A DNA stretch of 64,000 nucleotides from Campylobacter mucosalis. GTDB taxonomy: Bacteria; Campylobacterota; Campylobacteria; Campylobacterales; Campylobacteraceae. The notes beneath the pieces are model-generated. The model had not been told where the DNA came from, did not search any database, and was given only the letters and a program-made list of their open reading frames with translations. The DNA is taken from the NCBI RefSeq assembly GCF_013372205.1, contig NZ_CP053831.1:1426001-1490000 (forward strand), read 5' to 3'. The translations under genes and the position numbers were made by a program. Shown piece after piece: positions 1 through 9,545 of the stretch (positions are counted from its first letter, which is position 1; every line of letters begins with the position of its first letter).

Positions 1-1
1 T

Positions 2-688
2 GCTCTAGCAAACATAGCATTTGGTGTCTCAAACGAAGAGATCATAAAATTTTATCAACAAATCGTGCCAGAGGGTATAAAAGTTGAAGTAACTTCAAGA
101 GAGAAAATAGCGCAATTTCCAGAGTATGAAAGCATTCTTATAAACATCTCTGACGGACAAAATAGCGATACAGAAGTTGTTTTTGCAAACAAAGATCTAA
201 TCTTCCCTGATATGTTTGACCTTAAAAATCAAAAGAGTTTTAAGGGTGAGATAATGGAAAATATAATGAATAAAAAACTCGCTGACACATACAAAAAAGA
301 GGACAGCAAAAACATCATCTCTTTAGGTAACGACCCTAAAAAACCAACCGTTGTTATATTTAGTGACCCTGAATGTCCATATTGTAGAGCGGAGTTAAAA
401 AACACCGAAAAACGCCTACAAACACAAAATATCAAGATCATCTTAACTTCAGTTCACGACACAAGCGCACTTGAAAAAAGCTATCTAATCTACAAAGAGG
501 TCGCAACAGCAAAAAGCGATAGCGATAAGGTTAAAATTTTACGCAAATACTTTGCAGAAGACGCAAAAGTACCTGAAAAAGCTGTAACCGAGCAACAAAT
601 AGAGCAGATGAACGCACTTAGAACTAAATACTTTAGTGCAGGCGTAAAAAGTGTGCCAAAAATCGTAGAAGAAGCAAAACTTAAATAG
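2..688 (+). CDS. DsbC/DsbG-like thiol:disulfide isomerase, 5' end missing
   Basis: This is the C-terminal 228 residues of a gene whose start lies before the window; the frame is open from base 2. A thioredoxin-fold domain carries the redox motif CPYC (bases 374-385) after the strand VVIFSDPE, which is the arrangement of DsbC/DsbG-type periplasmic disulfide isomerases and related DsbA-like proteins. The family keeps or isomerises disulfides in secreted proteins. The N-terminal part seen here would be the dimerisation/linker region, but the signal peptide is outside the window. A GTG at 65 could be taken as a start, but coding continues upstream without a break. nspC follows after 14 bases, so the two are probably cotranscribed. 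Which Dsb subgroup it belongs to cannot be decided without the missing N-terminus. Confidence 0.8.
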   Translation, partial: ALANIAFGVSNEEIIKFYQQIVPEGIKVEVTSREKIAQFPEYESILINISDGQNSDTEVVFANKDLIFPDMFDLKNQKSFKGEIMENIMNKKLADTYKKEDSKNIISLGNDPKKPTVVIFSDPECPYCRAELKNTEKRLQTQNIKIILTSVHDTSALEKSYLIYKEVATAKSDSDKVKILRKYFAEDAKVPEKAVTEQQIEQMNALRTKYFSAGVKSVPKIVEEAKLK

Positions 689-702
689 CAAAAGGATATA
701 AA

Positions 703-1836
703 ATGACTTTAGAGCAACTAAAAACACCAGCTTACGTCTGCGAAGAAGCCAAGGTTCGTAAAAATTTAGAACTTTTAAAATACGTAAAAGATCAAAGCGG
801 AGCCAAAATTTTAGTTGCCCTTAAAGGTTTTGCATTTAGCGGAGTTATGCCATTAGTTAGCCAGTATCTTGATGGTGCAACTTGCAGTGGCTTATATGAA
901 GCAAAATTTGCTAAAAAATACGTCGGTGGCGAAATTTGCACCTACTCTCCAGCTTACAAAGATGATGAGATAGATGAAATTTTATCTATCTCAAGCGATG
1001 TTATCTTTAACAGCTTTAACCAGTGGGTAAAATTTAAAGATAAAGCACTATCATCTGGCATATCTTGCGGACTTAGAGTAAATCCTGAAATTTCAGTATC
1101 TCCCGTAGAAGCCTACAACCCTTGTGGTCGTTTTAGTCGCCTTGGAGTAACAAGGGCAAACTTTAACCCTGAGCTACTTGATGGCATAAGCGGACTTCAC
1201 TTTCACGCACTTTGCGAAGAGAGTGCAAAGAGTCTAGAGCTTGTCTTGGCTGAGTTTGAGCGAAAATTTGGAGAGTTTATACCAAAAATGAAGTGGATAA
1301 ACTTTGGTGGCGGACACCATATCACACGCGAGGGATATGACGTTGAGTTGCTTATTGCTCTTATTAAAAATTTCAAACAAAAATACAATGTAGATGTTTT
1401 ACTTGAACCAGGAGAGGCTGTTGGTTGGCAAACTGGATTTTTAATATCTAGCGTCCTTGATATAGTGCAAAATGAAAAAAATATAGCTATCCTAGACGTT
1501 TCAGCCGAAGCACATATGCCAGATACCGTGCTTATGCCGTATCGTCCAGCTGTAGAAAATGAGAGCAAAAACGGAAAATTTGAGTATCTTTTAGGTAGTC
1601 ACACCTGTCTTGCTGGAGATATCGTAGGTCTTGAAGCCGGAGATAGCGAGTATAGATTTGATAACGAGCTAAAGATAGGCGATAAGGTTATTTTTAAAGA
1701 TCAAATTCACTACACAATTGTAAAAAATACAACGTTTAATGGAGTAAAACTCCCAAATTTAGCACTCTTAAAAGAAGATGGCGATATCAAAATCATACGT
1801 GAGTTTGGTTTTAACGAGTATGAGAGCAGAAACTAA
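703..1836 (+). CDS. nspC: Carboxynorspermidine decarboxylase
   Basis: A PLP enzyme of the alanine-racemase-fold decarboxylases (fold type III), 377 residues, the usual NspC length. It decarboxylates carboxyspermidine or carboxynorspermidine in the alternative polyamine route used by Campylobacter in place of S-adenosylmethionine decarboxylase. The PLP lysine is expected in VALKGF near residue 41, and the substrate/PLP segments NFGGGHH and LEPGEAVGW are visible. The start is an ATG with AAGGA upstream. It follows the DsbC-like gene by 14 bases. The partner reductase, carboxynorspermidine synthase, is encoded at 25768-26979 and not adjacent. Identification is by overall sequence pattern and is strong. 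Confidence 0.93.
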   Translation: MTLEQLKTPAYVCEEAKVRKNLELLKYVKDQSGAKILVALKGFAFSGVMPLVSQYLDGATCSGLYEAKFAKKYVGGEICTYSPAYKDDEIDEILSISSDVIFNSFNQWVKFKDKALSSGISCGLRVNPEISVSPVEAYNPCGRFSRLGVTRANFNPELLDGISGLHFHALCEESAKSLELVLAEFERKFGEFIPKMKWINFGGGHHITREGYDVELLIALIKNFKQKYNVDVLLEPGEAVGWQTGFLISSVLDIVQNEKNIAILDVSAEAHMPDTVLMPYRPAVENESKNGKFEYLLGSHTCLAGDIVGLEAGDSEYRFDNELKIGDKVIFKDQIHYTIVKNTTFNGVKLPNLALLKEDGDIKIIREFGFNEYESRN

Positions 1837-1846
1837 AATTTCTGCT
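1825..1846. terminator. Bidirectional hairpin between nspC and the MFS gene
   Basis: AGCAGAAA and TTTCTGCT form an 8-bp stem with a 6-base loop that contains the nspC stop codon. The arms sit between two convergent genes with only 8 bases separating them. The T-run on the plus side is weak (ATTTTAT). Confidence 0.6.
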
Positions 1847-3143
1847 ATTTTATGTTTAAAATTTCTCTTATCTTTTCTTCGCTGATTATACTTTGATCGA
1901 TTTTTACAATCTTTGCTTTATCATTTAAAACTCTATCAAAAACCCCACTTACTCCATCAAGTGCTGATATATCAGTATCTTTGCTAAATTTTAAGCTCTT
2001 AAAAACACGCGGATCTTTTAGTCTTAAAAGTCCCAAAAGCCAAATACAGCAAAGCACCACGCAAACTACACCCAGCTCAAACATAGAGTGTTTGTGAAGC
2101 ACATACCCACCAAAAATTCCGCCTACAAAACTGCCAAAATAACCAAACGCGTTAAACACTCCAAGTGCTGCACCTTTTTGTTTTGATTTTACAAATTTTG
2201 TAGCACAAGATTGCATTATTGGCTCGTGTAGATTAAAACCTATAAAAAATACAACAACGCCGATTATAAACACAAACGAACTACTAGCAACGCTAAAAAA
2301 CGAATACGCACCGATAAATAGCCCTACCCCAACTAGCAAAATAGCCTTGCTAAGCCCTTTACCATCGCCTAAAAACCCGCCAAGCCCCATAGCTATAAAA
2401 CCAAAAACCGTGCTAATGGCATAAACTTGCCAAAGGCTATCTTTTAAAAACCCAAGCTCATTTACCAATATAATAGGAATAGCCAAAAATGCGATACTTG
2501 TAAGCATTTTTTGCATTAAATTTGTAATGCTAATTATTAAAAAATCCTTTTGCAAAATGAGCTTTGAAAATGGAACTTTCTCCTCGATATGAACTACTTT
2601 TACATCTTTAGGCACAGCCGTAAAAAGCAAAACAAGACATAAAATACTAAGTCCTCCGCTTAGATAAAAAAGCCCAGAAAGTCCCCAGCTCTTGCTTAAA
2701 ATTGGGCTTAAAATCATCGATAACGAAAACGCAAGTCCGATAAAAACCCCCATTATTGCCATAGCTTTTGAGCGATTATCCTCGCTTGTGTAGTCGCTTA
2801 TCATCGCCGTTGCAACCGCACCTATAGCACCCACGCCTTGAAGCAACCTGCCAAAAATCATCATGTAAATATCAGCAGACACCGCACATATAAACGATCC
2901 CGCAATAAATATCAATAGCCCTATTGCTATGCTTTTTTTGCGTCCGATTTTATCAGAAAGCACACCAAATGGCACCTGAAAAATCATCTGTGTTATCGCA
3001 TAACCGCCTATTAAAACACCTACTAAAAATTCGTTCGCACCCTCTAAATTTAACGCATAAAGACTAAGAACTGGAAGCACTATAAAAATACCAAAAAATC
3101 TATTGCCAATGATAAAACTAAGCGGTAAAACACTTTTTAACAT
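1845..3143 (-). CDS. MFS efflux transporter, YajR-like, with C-terminal YAM-like domain
   Basis: A 12-helix major facilitator protein of 432 residues. The loop signature GVLSDKIGRKK lies between helices 2 and 3. After the last helix about 60 soluble residues (roughly from KDPRVF) resemble the ferredoxin-like YAM domain found at the C-terminus of E. coli YajR. The family exports drugs or metabolites by proton antiport; the substrate is unknown. I chose the ATG at 3143 because GAAAGGAAA lies just before it; a TTG 15 bases further upstream is in frame but would overlap this ribosome binding site. It converges with nspC and diverges from rdgB. YajR orthology is an inference from the C-terminal extension. 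Confidence 0.82.
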   Translation of the reverse strand: MLKSVLPLSFIIGNRFFGIFIVLPVLSLYALNLEGANEFLVGVLIGGYAITQMIFQVPFGVLSDKIGRKKSIAIGLLIFIAGSFICAVSADIYMMIFGRLLQGVGAIGAVATAMISDYTSEDNRSKAMAIMGVFIGLAFSLSMILSPILSKSWGLSGLFYLSGGLSILCLVLLFTAVPKDVKVVHIEEKVPFSKLILQKDFLIISITNLMQKMLTSIAFLAIPIILVNELGFLKDSLWQVYAISTVFGFIAMGLGGFLGDGKGLSKAILLVGVGLFIGAYSFFSVASSSFVFIIGVVVFFIGFNLHEPIMQSCATKFVKSKQKGAALGVFNAFGYFGSFVGGIFGGYVLHKHSMFELGVVCVVLCCIWLLGLLRLKDPRVFKSLKFSKDTDISALDGVSGVFDRVLNDKAKIVKIDQSIISEEKIREILNIK

Positions 3144-3230
3144 CAAATTTCCTTTCAAAAAAGTTAGATTTTAACACAAAATTTTAAATATTTTGATAAA
3201 ATCACAGCCAAAATGATAAAAGGAAAAGTC

Positions 3231-3848
3231 GTGAAAATCGTCCTTGCAACCTCAAATAAAGACAAAGTAAAAGAGATAAAAGAGTATCTAAAAGAGTATG
3301 AAATTTTCGCACTTAGTGAAATTTTAGAGCCTTTTGAGATAGTTGAGAATGGCTCTAGCTTTAAACAAAATGCACTCATAAAAGCAAAAGCCGTTTATGA
3401 AAAACTAAAGCAGATGAAACTAGAAAATGAATTTATCGTTCTAAGCGATGATAGCGGTATTAGCGTTGATGTGCTTGGAGGCAGACCAGGGATTTTTTCT
3501 GCTCGTTTTAGCGGAGAAAACGCAACCGATAAGACAAACAGAGCAAAACTTAAAGATGAGCTAAACGCACTAAAAGCAAAAAACTCAAAAGCACACTACA
3601 CAGCCTGTATAGCCATAGTATCGAAATTTGGGGATTTTAGCACACACGGCTTTATGCACGGAGTAGCAATAGACGAAGAACGCGGAAACAACGGCTTTGG
3701 ATATGATTTTATGTTTATCCCAAACGGCTTTAATAAGACCATAGGCGAACTTGACGAGAGCATAAAGCTTGAAATTTCACACCGCTCACGAGGACTAGAG
3801 CTATCAAAACACATTCTAAAAATGCTAAAGAGAAAATTTGATATATGA
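3231..3848 (+). CDS. rdgB: XTP/dITP (non-canonical purine NTP) pyrophosphatase
   Basis: HAM1/RdgB family, 205 residues. It hydrolyses dITP, XTP and ITP to monophosphates and keeps deaminated purines out of nucleic acids. The N-terminal signature [12 protein letters not shown] and the core [16 protein letters not shown] are typical, with the catalytic Asp in the latter. I chose the GTG at 3231 because AAAGGA lies 6 bases upstream and the family starts directly at KIVLATSN; an ATG at 3213 is in frame but overlaps that ribosome binding site. The stop codon overlaps the start of the following flavoprotein gene by 11 bases, indicating translational coupling. Confidence 0.92.
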   Translation: MKIVLATSNKDKVKEIKEYLKEYEIFALSEILEPFEIVENGSSFKQNALIKAKAVYEKLKQMKLENEFIVLSDDSGISVDVLGGRPGIFSARFSGENATDKTNRAKLKDELNALKAKNSKAHYTACIAIVSKFGDFSTHGFMHGVAIDEERGNNGFGYDFMFIPNGFNKTIGELDESIKLEISHRSRGLELSKHILKMLKRKFDI

Positions 3849-4962
3849 TATTTTAATTATTGGTGGTGGTGCTAGTGGGCTATTTTTGGCGGCGAATTTA
3901 AAAGGCAAAAATGTCGCCATTTTAGAAAAAAATAGCTCAGCAGGTAAGAAAATCTTAGCTAGTGGTGGCGGAAGATGTAACATCACAAACAGGCACATAA
4001 ACCCCAAAAACTACCTAGCAGATGAAAATTTTATAAAACAAGCTTTAGATGATTTAAGTTTTAAAGATATTTTGGATTTTTTTAGCCAGGTAAAATTTAA
4101 AGAGCAAAAAAACTCACAATTTTTTAGCGATAGCTCGTCAAAAGCCGTTTTAAACGCACTTTTAAGCAAAATAAGAGCCGAAATTTTTTACAACGCAGAT
4201 GTCATAAAGGCAGATAAAATCGGTGATATTTTTGAAATTTCAACCAAAGATGATAAAAAATTTATGGCTAAAAATTTAGTCATAGCCACGGGCGGGGCTA
4301 GTTACAAAGCGTTAGGGGCTAGTGATATCGGCTTAAAAATCGCTAGTGATTTTGGTCTAAAGATTAACAAATTTGAACCAGCGCTTGTAGGATTTACGGT
4401 GCAAAAAGATGAGTTTTGGTTTAAAAATCTAAGCGGAGTTTGCTTTGAAGCTGAAATTTTACTAGGAGAGAGAAAATTTAGCGGCGATATACTTTTTACA
4501 CACAAAGGCATAAGCGGTCCAGCCATTTTAAACACTTCGCTCTTTTGGAAAAAGGGGCAAATGTCTATAAATTTTCTACCAAATTTTAATAAAAGCGGTC
4601 TAGTTTGCGGTAAAAAACAGCTATCAAGTGTTTTAAATTTACCAAAGAGTTTTGTGGTCGAGTTTTTAAAGTCGCAAGGGCTAAAAGATATGGCATTTAA
4701 CAACTACGATAACACGCAAAAAGAGCTTGTATATAGGCTTTTTAAATATGACTTCGCTCCTGCTGGAACATTTGGTTTTGAACGTGCAGAAGTAAGCCGT
4801 GGTGGAGTTTGCACGACAGAACTAAATGAAAATTTCCAAAGCAAAAATGTAAAAAATCTCTACTTTATCGGCGAAGTTTTAGACGTTACTGGTATGCTTG
4901 GCGGATATAATTTGCACTTTGCATTTGCCAGTGCAAAACAGATTTTAAAGGCTCTAGCCTAA
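3838..4962 (+). CDS. BaiN/HI0933 (YhiN) family FAD-dependent oxidoreductase
   Basis: A 374-residue flavoprotein of the HI0933 family. The FAD-binding Rossmann motif [15 protein letters not shown] is at the N-terminus, and [10 protein letters not shown] and the C-terminal [18 protein letters not shown] segment are family hallmarks. The family includes BaiN, but the physiological substrate in Campylobacter is unknown. It starts at a TTG (3838) inside the end of rdgB, with AGAG upstream; the overlap argues for coupled translation. A 120-base non-coding gap with the promoter of the next gene follows. Confidence 0.85.
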   Translation: MIYDILIIGGGASGLFLAANLKGKNVAILEKNSSAGKKILASGGGRCNITNRHINPKNYLADENFIKQALDDLSFKDILDFFSQVKFKEQKNSQFFSDSSSKAVLNALLSKIRAEIFYNADVIKADKIGDIFEISTKDDKKFMAKNLVIATGGASYKALGASDIGLKIASDFGLKINKFEPALVGFTVQKDEFWFKNLSGVCFEAEILLGERKFSGDILFTHKGISGPAILNTSLFWKKGQMSINFLPNFNKSGLVCGKKQLSSVLNLPKSFVVEFLKSQGLKDMAFNNYDNTQKELVYRLFKYDFAPAGTFGFERAEVSRGGVCTTELNENFQSKNVKNLYFIGEVLDVTGMLGGYNLHFAFASAKQILKALA

Positions 4963-5044
4963 TAAATTTTAAATAAATATTAATATAAAAAACTAACTTT
5001 ACAATATAACATAATTTTTCAGTATTTTTTAAAATCTACCCCTA

Positions 5045-5050
5045 TATAAT
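5045..5050 (+). promoter_or_regulatory. -10 box of the S-oxide reductase operon
   Basis: TATAAT lies 32 bases before the ATG at 5083, with AAGGGAG as ribosome binding site. No clear -35 is seen, which is normal for Campylobacter sigma70 promoters. The rest of the gap 4963-5082 is AT-rich with nothing else recognised. Confidence 0.65.
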
Positions 5051-5082
5051 GCTCATTAGTACTTTTTTCAAAGGGAGAAAAA

Positions 5083-7572
5083 ATGAAAAGACGAGATTTT
5101 TTAAAAGGTGTAGGAGCAGGAGCTGTCGGTGTTAGCAGTTTAAATGCTGGTTCATTTATCAGCGATGAGCTAATGAACGATGAAGCCAAAAAAGTAAGTG
5201 CAAGTCACTTTGGAGCGTTTAAAGCCTTTAGTAAAAATGGTAAATTTGAGGGCATTGACCACATTGACGAGCTAGACTTTTTCCCAGTTAGCCTAACGCA
5301 AGGCGTAGTTGCAAGGACTTATGACGAAACTCGCATTGCAAAACCAGCCGTCAGAAAAGGTTACCTAGAAAAAGGATATAAAAGCGACAAGTCAAAACGC
5401 GGTAAAGACGAGTGGGTCGAGATAAGCTGGGATGAGGCGTATAAACTAGTGGCTGATGAGCTAAAAAGAGTTTATAAAGAGTATGGAGCCCAAAGCATTT
5501 ATGGCGGAAGCTATGGCTGGTACTGCGTAGGTAGCGTAAATAACCCACAAGCCTTGCTTGGCAGAATGCTAAATATATTAGGTGGCTACACGACAAGAAC
5601 ACTAAACTACTCTCAACACGCAATAAGTGCCATAACTCCGCACATAACTGGCGTTGATGAAGGCAACGCAGCTGTTACAGCTTGGCCTGTAGTTTTAGAG
5701 CATTCAGAAGTTGTAGTACTTTGGGGAGCTGATCCGCTAAATACAAACCAAATCGCTTGGGGTGTGCCAGATCACGAAAGTTATATCTACTTTAAAAAGC
5801 TAAAAGAGCAGATGAAAAAGCGTGGTCTAAAGGTTATAAACATTGACCCAGTCTATAACAACACAGCAAAATATCTAAATGCCGAGCATATAGCGGTAAA
5901 TCCGACAACTGACGTGCCTTTAATGATGGCTATTTGCTATGAGATGATAAAAAACGGCACAGCCGATGAAAATTTCTTAAAAAAATACACAAGCGGAGCA
6001 GAAGCATTTAAAAAATACCTGCTTGGCGAAGCTGAAGATAAAGTCGTAAAAGACGCAAAATGGGCAGCTAAAATTTGTGGCATAAGCGAAGATGAGATTA
6101 AAAATTTAGCTAAGATTTTTGGCTCAAAACGTACAATGATAATGGGTGGCTGGGGACCACAACGTGCTAGACACGGAGAGCAATTCCACTGGATGGCAAT
6201 CACTCTTGCCTCATTTATAGGTCAAATCGGACTACCTGGCGGTGGATTTGGCTTTGCCTACCACTACTCAGACGGCGGTACTCCAAGCCCAGCTATGCCT
6301 GTTGGCTCAGCCTTAAGCCTAGCAAGTGGCAAAGCAACCACATCATCAGCATTCCCTGGACTTGGTCAGATAGGTATCACTCCAAGCGTTGAAGGTGAGT
6401 GGAAAAATAGATCAAATATCGCTATTCCAGTATCTCGCATACTTGATTGCATAAATAATCCAGGCCTTGAGATAGACTTTAACTGCAAAAAATTAACGTT
6501 TCCACAGATAAAAATGGCTTACTGGGCTGGAGGAAATCCGTTCCATCACCACCCTGATACAAATTTAATGGCAAAAACATTTGAAAAACTTGATACATTT
6601 ATCGTTCAAGACTGCTTCTGGACGGCAAGTGCAAGAATGGCAGATATCGTTTTACCAGCTTCAACCGAGCAAGAGAGAAACGACATAACAAAAATTCACA
6701 CAAATAAGAAAATTCTAGCTATGCACAAAATCGCAGAGCCTTACGGCGAGGCAAAAAGCGACTATGAAATTTACAGCGGAATTTTAGCTCAGTTTGGAGA
6801 AACAGAAGTTAAAGCCTTTACAGAGGGTCGCGATACTATGGGTTGGATTAAGCACTTTTACGAAGCTTCAAAGAAAAAAGCCGATGAGAGCGGACTAAAA
6901 ATGCCAAGTTTTGATGAGTTTTGGGCAAAAGGATATGCTGAGTTTAAGGTGCCAGAAAGTGCAAAAGAGTATGTAAAAATGGCTGATTTTAGAAAAAATC
7001 CTATCACAAACAGACTTGGCACTCCATCAGGAAAGATTGAAATTTTCTCTAAAAAGATAGAAAAAGCAGGCTATGATGACTGCAAGGCACACCCTACTTG
7101 GATGGAGCCTGAGGAGTGGCTAGGAAGCAAAAAGGCAGAGAAATATCCACTAAATTTAGTAACTCCACACCCAAAATATCGCCTACACTCACAGCTAAAC
7201 AATACTTGGCTTAGGGATCTTGAAGAGATCAAAGGAAGGGAACCTGTGTGGATACACCCAGATGACGCAAAAGATAGAAAGCTACAAAACGGCGATATTG
7301 TGCGTGTGTTTAACGATAGGGGTGAGCTTTTAGCAGGTGTAGTTGTAACCGAAAATGTCAAAAAAGGCGTCATTCGTATGCAAGAGGGTGCTTGGTGGGA
7401 TCCTGATAAAGACGGGCTTTGCGTTCACGGAAACGTAAATGTCTTAGTGCCAAACGATAAAACATCAAGCCTTGCGTGCGGAAATCAAGCTACGGCATTG
7501 GTGCAGATTGAAAAATTTAAAGATGATTTGCCAACAATTAAGGTCTTTTCAAAGCCAAAATTTAAAGCCTAA
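5083..7572 (+). CDS. Periplasmic TMAO/S- and N-oxide reductase, molybdenum subunit
   Basis: An 829-residue molybdopterin enzyme of the DMSO/TMAO/biotin sulfoxide reductase group, the counterpart of Cj0264c in C. jejuni, which reduces TMAO and DMSO as anaerobic electron acceptors. The start MKRRDFLKG is a Tat signal, so it folds in the cytoplasm and acts in the periplasm. YGGSYGW (about 140-146) and NYSQHA (Ser near 177) match the family region that supplies the Mo-ligating serine. No N-terminal FeS-binding Cys motif is present, as expected for this type. The C-terminal molybdopterin dinucleotide-binding domain begins near HPKYRLHSQ. The next gene encodes the cytochrome that feeds it electrons. 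No TorD-type chaperone is adjacent; one exists at 43671-44402. TMAO versus DMSO preference is not readable from sequence. Confidence 0.9.
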   Translation: MKRRDFLKGVGAGAVGVSSLNAGSFISDELMNDEAKKVSASHFGAFKAFSKNGKFEGIDHIDELDFFPVSLTQGVVARTYDETRIAKPAVRKGYLEKGYKSDKSKRGKDEWVEISWDEAYKLVADELKRVYKEYGAQSIYGGSYGWYCVGSVNNPQALLGRMLNILGGYTTRTLNYSQHAISAITPHITGVDEGNAAVTAWPVVLEHSEVVVLWGADPLNTNQIAWGVPDHESYIYFKKLKEQMKKRGLKVINIDPVYNNTAKYLNAEHIAVNPTTDVPLMMAICYEMIKNGTADENFLKKYTSGAEAFKKYLLGEAEDKVVKDAKWAAKICGISEDEIKNLAKIFGSKRTMIMGGWGPQRARHGEQFHWMAITLASFIGQIGLPGGGFGFAYHYSDGGTPSPAMPVGSALSLASGKATTSSAFPGLGQIGITPSVEGEWKNRSNIAIPVSRILDCINNPGLEIDFNCKKLTFPQIKMAYWAGGNPFHHHPDTNLMAKTFEKLDTFIVQDCFWTASARMADIVLPASTEQERNDITKIHTNKKILAMHKIAEPYGEAKSDYEIYSGILAQFGETEVKAFTEGRDTMGWIKHFYEASKKKADESGLKMPSFDEFWAKGYAEFKVPESAKEYVKMADFRKNPITNRLGTPSGKIEIFSKKIEKAGYDDCKAHPTWMEPEEWLGSKKAEKYPLNLVTPHPKYRLHSQLNNTWLRDLEEIKGREPVWIHPDDAKDRKLQNGDIVRVFNDRGELLAGVVVTENVKKGVIRMQEGAWWDPDKDGLCVHGNVNVLVPNDKTSSLACGNQATALVQIEKFKDDLPTIKVFSKPKFKA

Positions 7573-7580
7573 ATATAAAA

Positions 7581-7602
7581 AAGTCCCCTTTTTAGGGGGC
7601 TT
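7581..7602 (+). other. Intercistronic hairpin between reductase and cytochrome
   Basis: An 8-bp stem (one G-T pair) with loop TTTTTA lies in the 44-base gap. No T-run follows on the plus strand, so it is more likely an mRNA processing, stabilising or attenuating element than a full terminator. Confidence 0.5.
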
Positions 7603-7616
7603 ATTAAAGGAAAAGT

Positions 7617-8171
7617 ATGAGAAAAATTGTAATTTGTTTAGCGTTAGCTTCACTACTTTTAGGAGCTGAAAATTTCATAGGAAGCAACACTGAAATTTTA
7701 GATAAAGTCGGCGGAAAACCACTAGCTACGTTACTTGTCGGAGCAAAGGTGGAAATTTTAAAAGACGACAAAGAGTATGTTTTAGCCCAGTATCAAGGCT
7801 ACTTGCCAGAAGGAAGTGATGTCAGCTACGCAAGGCTTGGGGTGCTTGAAGCCGATCTGAAAACCACAAATTTAAAAGCACTAAAACAGGTAGAAAAAGT
7901 AAAAGACGACTACGATAACGATTGGCTTAAAGTAAGCATAAAAGGCTTTGTTAAAAAAGATAGCCTAAAGTCTCTTGCTACTCTTCAAACAGAGGGGGAA
8001 GAGCTGTTTAAAACACGCTGTGGAGGCTGTCATGCACTGCACCACTATGATGAGTACAATGCAAACGTATGGCCTAGTGTGGTTGAGTCTATGAGAGCAA
8101 ACTCGGCACTTGATGATACGGAGTTTGCAACGCTTGTGAGGTTTTTACAAAGCAAAGCACCAACTGAGTAG
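7617..8171 (+). CDS. Periplasmic monohaem c-type cytochrome, partner of the S-oxide reductase
   Basis: A 184-residue secreted protein with signal peptide MRKIVICLALASLLLGAENF. Residues about 20-120 have an SH3-like look without recognised motif. The single haem site CGGCH (135-139) lies in the C-terminal cytochrome domain. It matches the role of Cj0265c, the cytochrome encoded next to the TMAO/DMSO reductase in C. jejuni, carrying electrons from the quinol pool to the molybdenum subunit. No pentahaem NapC/TorC-type protein is encoded nearby, so the quinol-oxidising step must come from elsewhere. Ribosome binding site AAAGGAAAAGT precedes the ATG. Confidence 0.88.
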   Translation: MRKIVICLALASLLLGAENFIGSNTEILDKVGGKPLATLLVGAKVEILKDDKEYVLAQYQGYLPEGSDVSYARLGVLEADLKTTNLKALKQVEKVKDDYDNDWLKVSIKGFVKKDSLKSLATLQTEGEELFKTRCGGCHALHHYDEYNANVWPSVVESMRANSALDDTEFATLVRFLQSKAPTE

Positions 8172-8179
8172 TAAGCTAA

Positions 8180-8210
8180 ATTTTGTATCCTTGCTAAAAG
8201 GATACAAAAT
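8180..8210. terminator. Bidirectional terminator between cytochrome gene and moeA
   Basis: A 13-bp perfect stem with a 5-base loop (GCTAA); the arms have A- and T-runs at their ends, so it can work on both strands. It lies between two convergent stop codons. Confidence 0.85.
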
Positions 8211-9406
8211 CAAACCATAAGCAAAATATCAACCACTTCGCCACGAGCTATAAACTCAGTCTCTTTTGGCACAACAAGCAGTGCAGCGTTGTTTGTAAGG
8301 TTATTTACGATAGCCGAGCTACCAAGCTTCTTGCCACTTAGATTTGCATAAACAAAGCCGTCTTTAAACTCCAAATTTACAGCCGTAAATTCCAAAAATG
8401 GCGAACGCTTCGCATAATCTTCGCTAATAACCGCCTTTATATAAGGCTCATTTGCCCCAAACCACGAGTTTAAAAGCACCCTGACATAAAGTACACACAT
8501 AACCATCGCCGAATACGGAAAACCCGGCAAAGCAAAGATATATTTATCGCCAGATTTTGCGACCTTTATGTGCCTACCCGGTTTTATACAAGCTCCGTCT
8601 ATGATAATGCTAAAATTTTCATTTAACGCACCCTTTACAAAGTCATAATCCCCCATACTAACGCCACCGGTGGTTATTAGCACGTCAGCACTCTTTAATG
8701 CACTAACAATAGCCTCTTTTACAAGATCAGCCCTATCTTTTACTATTTGGCAAATTATCGGCTCACCTCCCATTTTGTGCACCATTTGAGCGATTGCGAT
8801 GTGATTTGAGCTGTGAATTTGAGCCTTATTTTCTATCGGTTCGCCAAGATCTTTTATCTCGCTTCCAGTAGCCAGTATAGCCACTCTAGGACGGATAAAT
8901 ACGCTTACGTGAAACACCCCAAGCTCAGCAAGCAACGCAACCTCTGCGTAGCCTATTTTCGTTCCTTTTTTTATAAGCAGTTCGCCTTTTTTATAGCTCT
9001 CGCCTATCTCACGCACGGCAAAACCCTTTGGCACCGGCTTTTTAATTAAAATTTTACCACCCACAACCTCAACATTTTCAACCGGTATAAGCGTATCAGT
9101 ACCCTCGCTCATAAGCGATCCTGTAAATGTTTTTACACATTTTACGCCACTTACTGCTATGCCTTTATCGCTTCCAGCAGGAAGATCAGTGATAAGCTCT
9201 AACTCACTTAAGCCCTGCTCCCACTTAAACGCATATCCATCCATAGCACTTAACTCGCGAGACGGATAGTTTTGCTCTGCTATGATATCTGTTGCAATAT
9301 GCCTGTCTAACGCCTGTGTTATCGCTACTTTTTGAACTCTATCCCAAGGTGTTATCGTTGATTTTAAAATTTCTAAACTCTGTTTATAGGGCATCCACTC
9401 TTTCAT
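8210..9406 (-). CDS. moeA: Molybdopterin molybdenumtransferase
   Basis: A 398-residue MoeA protein, which inserts molybdate into adenylated molybdopterin to finish the cofactor used by the formate dehydrogenases and the S-oxide reductase here. The molybdopterin-binding core ITTGGVSMGDYDFV and the following PGRHIKVAK and ALPGFPYSAM segments are intact. The start ATG at 9406 has AAAGGACGC upstream; an in-frame upstream ATG (9433) would add nine residues and lacks a good ribosome binding site. It is transcribed divergently from the selenium transporter gene. Confidence 0.93.
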   Translation of the reverse strand: MKEWMPYKQSLEILKSTITPWDRVQKVAITQALDRHIATDIIAEQNYPSRELSAMDGYAFKWEQGLSELELITDLPAGSDKGIAVSGVKCVKTFTGSLMSEGTDTLIPVENVEVVGGKILIKKPVPKGFAVREIGESYKKGELLIKKGTKIGYAEVALLAELGVFHVSVFIRPRVAILATGSEIKDLGEPIENKAQIHSSNHIAIAQMVHKMGGEPIICQIVKDRADLVKEAIVSALKSADVLITTGGVSMGDYDFVKGALNENFSIIIDGACIKPGRHIKVAKSGDKYIFALPGFPYSAMVMCVLYVRVLLNSWFGANEPYIKAVISEDYAKRSPFLEFTAVNLEFKDGFVYANLSGKKLGSSAIVNNLTNNAALLVVPKETEFIARGEVVDILLMV

Positions 9407-9494
9407 ACTGCGTCCTTTATTAAATTTTAGCATATTCTATCATTTTGTATTAAATAGCCGATTAAATTTTATTAATTTTTTATTTTATTATGTG

Positions 9495-9500
9495 TAGAAT
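9495..9500 (+). promoter_or_regulatory. Putative -10 box of the selenium transporter gene
   Basis: TAGAAT preceded by TGTG lies 45 bases before the ATG at 9546. It would start the transcript close to 9507, at the left arm of the leader hairpin. Confidence 0.5.
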
Positions 9501-9505
9501 TTCGC

Positions 9506-9539
9506 CCTAGAAGCTAGTTAGCTTAAATTTTCATCTAGG
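9506..9539 (+). promoter_or_regulatory. Leader hairpin that can mask the ribosome binding site
   Basis: CCTAG (9506-9510) can pair with CTAGG (9535-9539), which overlaps the Shine-Dalgarno sequence of the next gene. Between them AAGCT/AGCTT (9511-9515/9520-9524) form an inner stem. This is visible in the sequence; a regulatory role is inference. Confidence 0.4.
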
Positions 9540-9545
9540 ATTTTT

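Noticed and set aside
3144-3158. Longer start for the MFS gene (TTG)
   Set aside because: It overlaps the ribosome binding site of the ATG at 3143.
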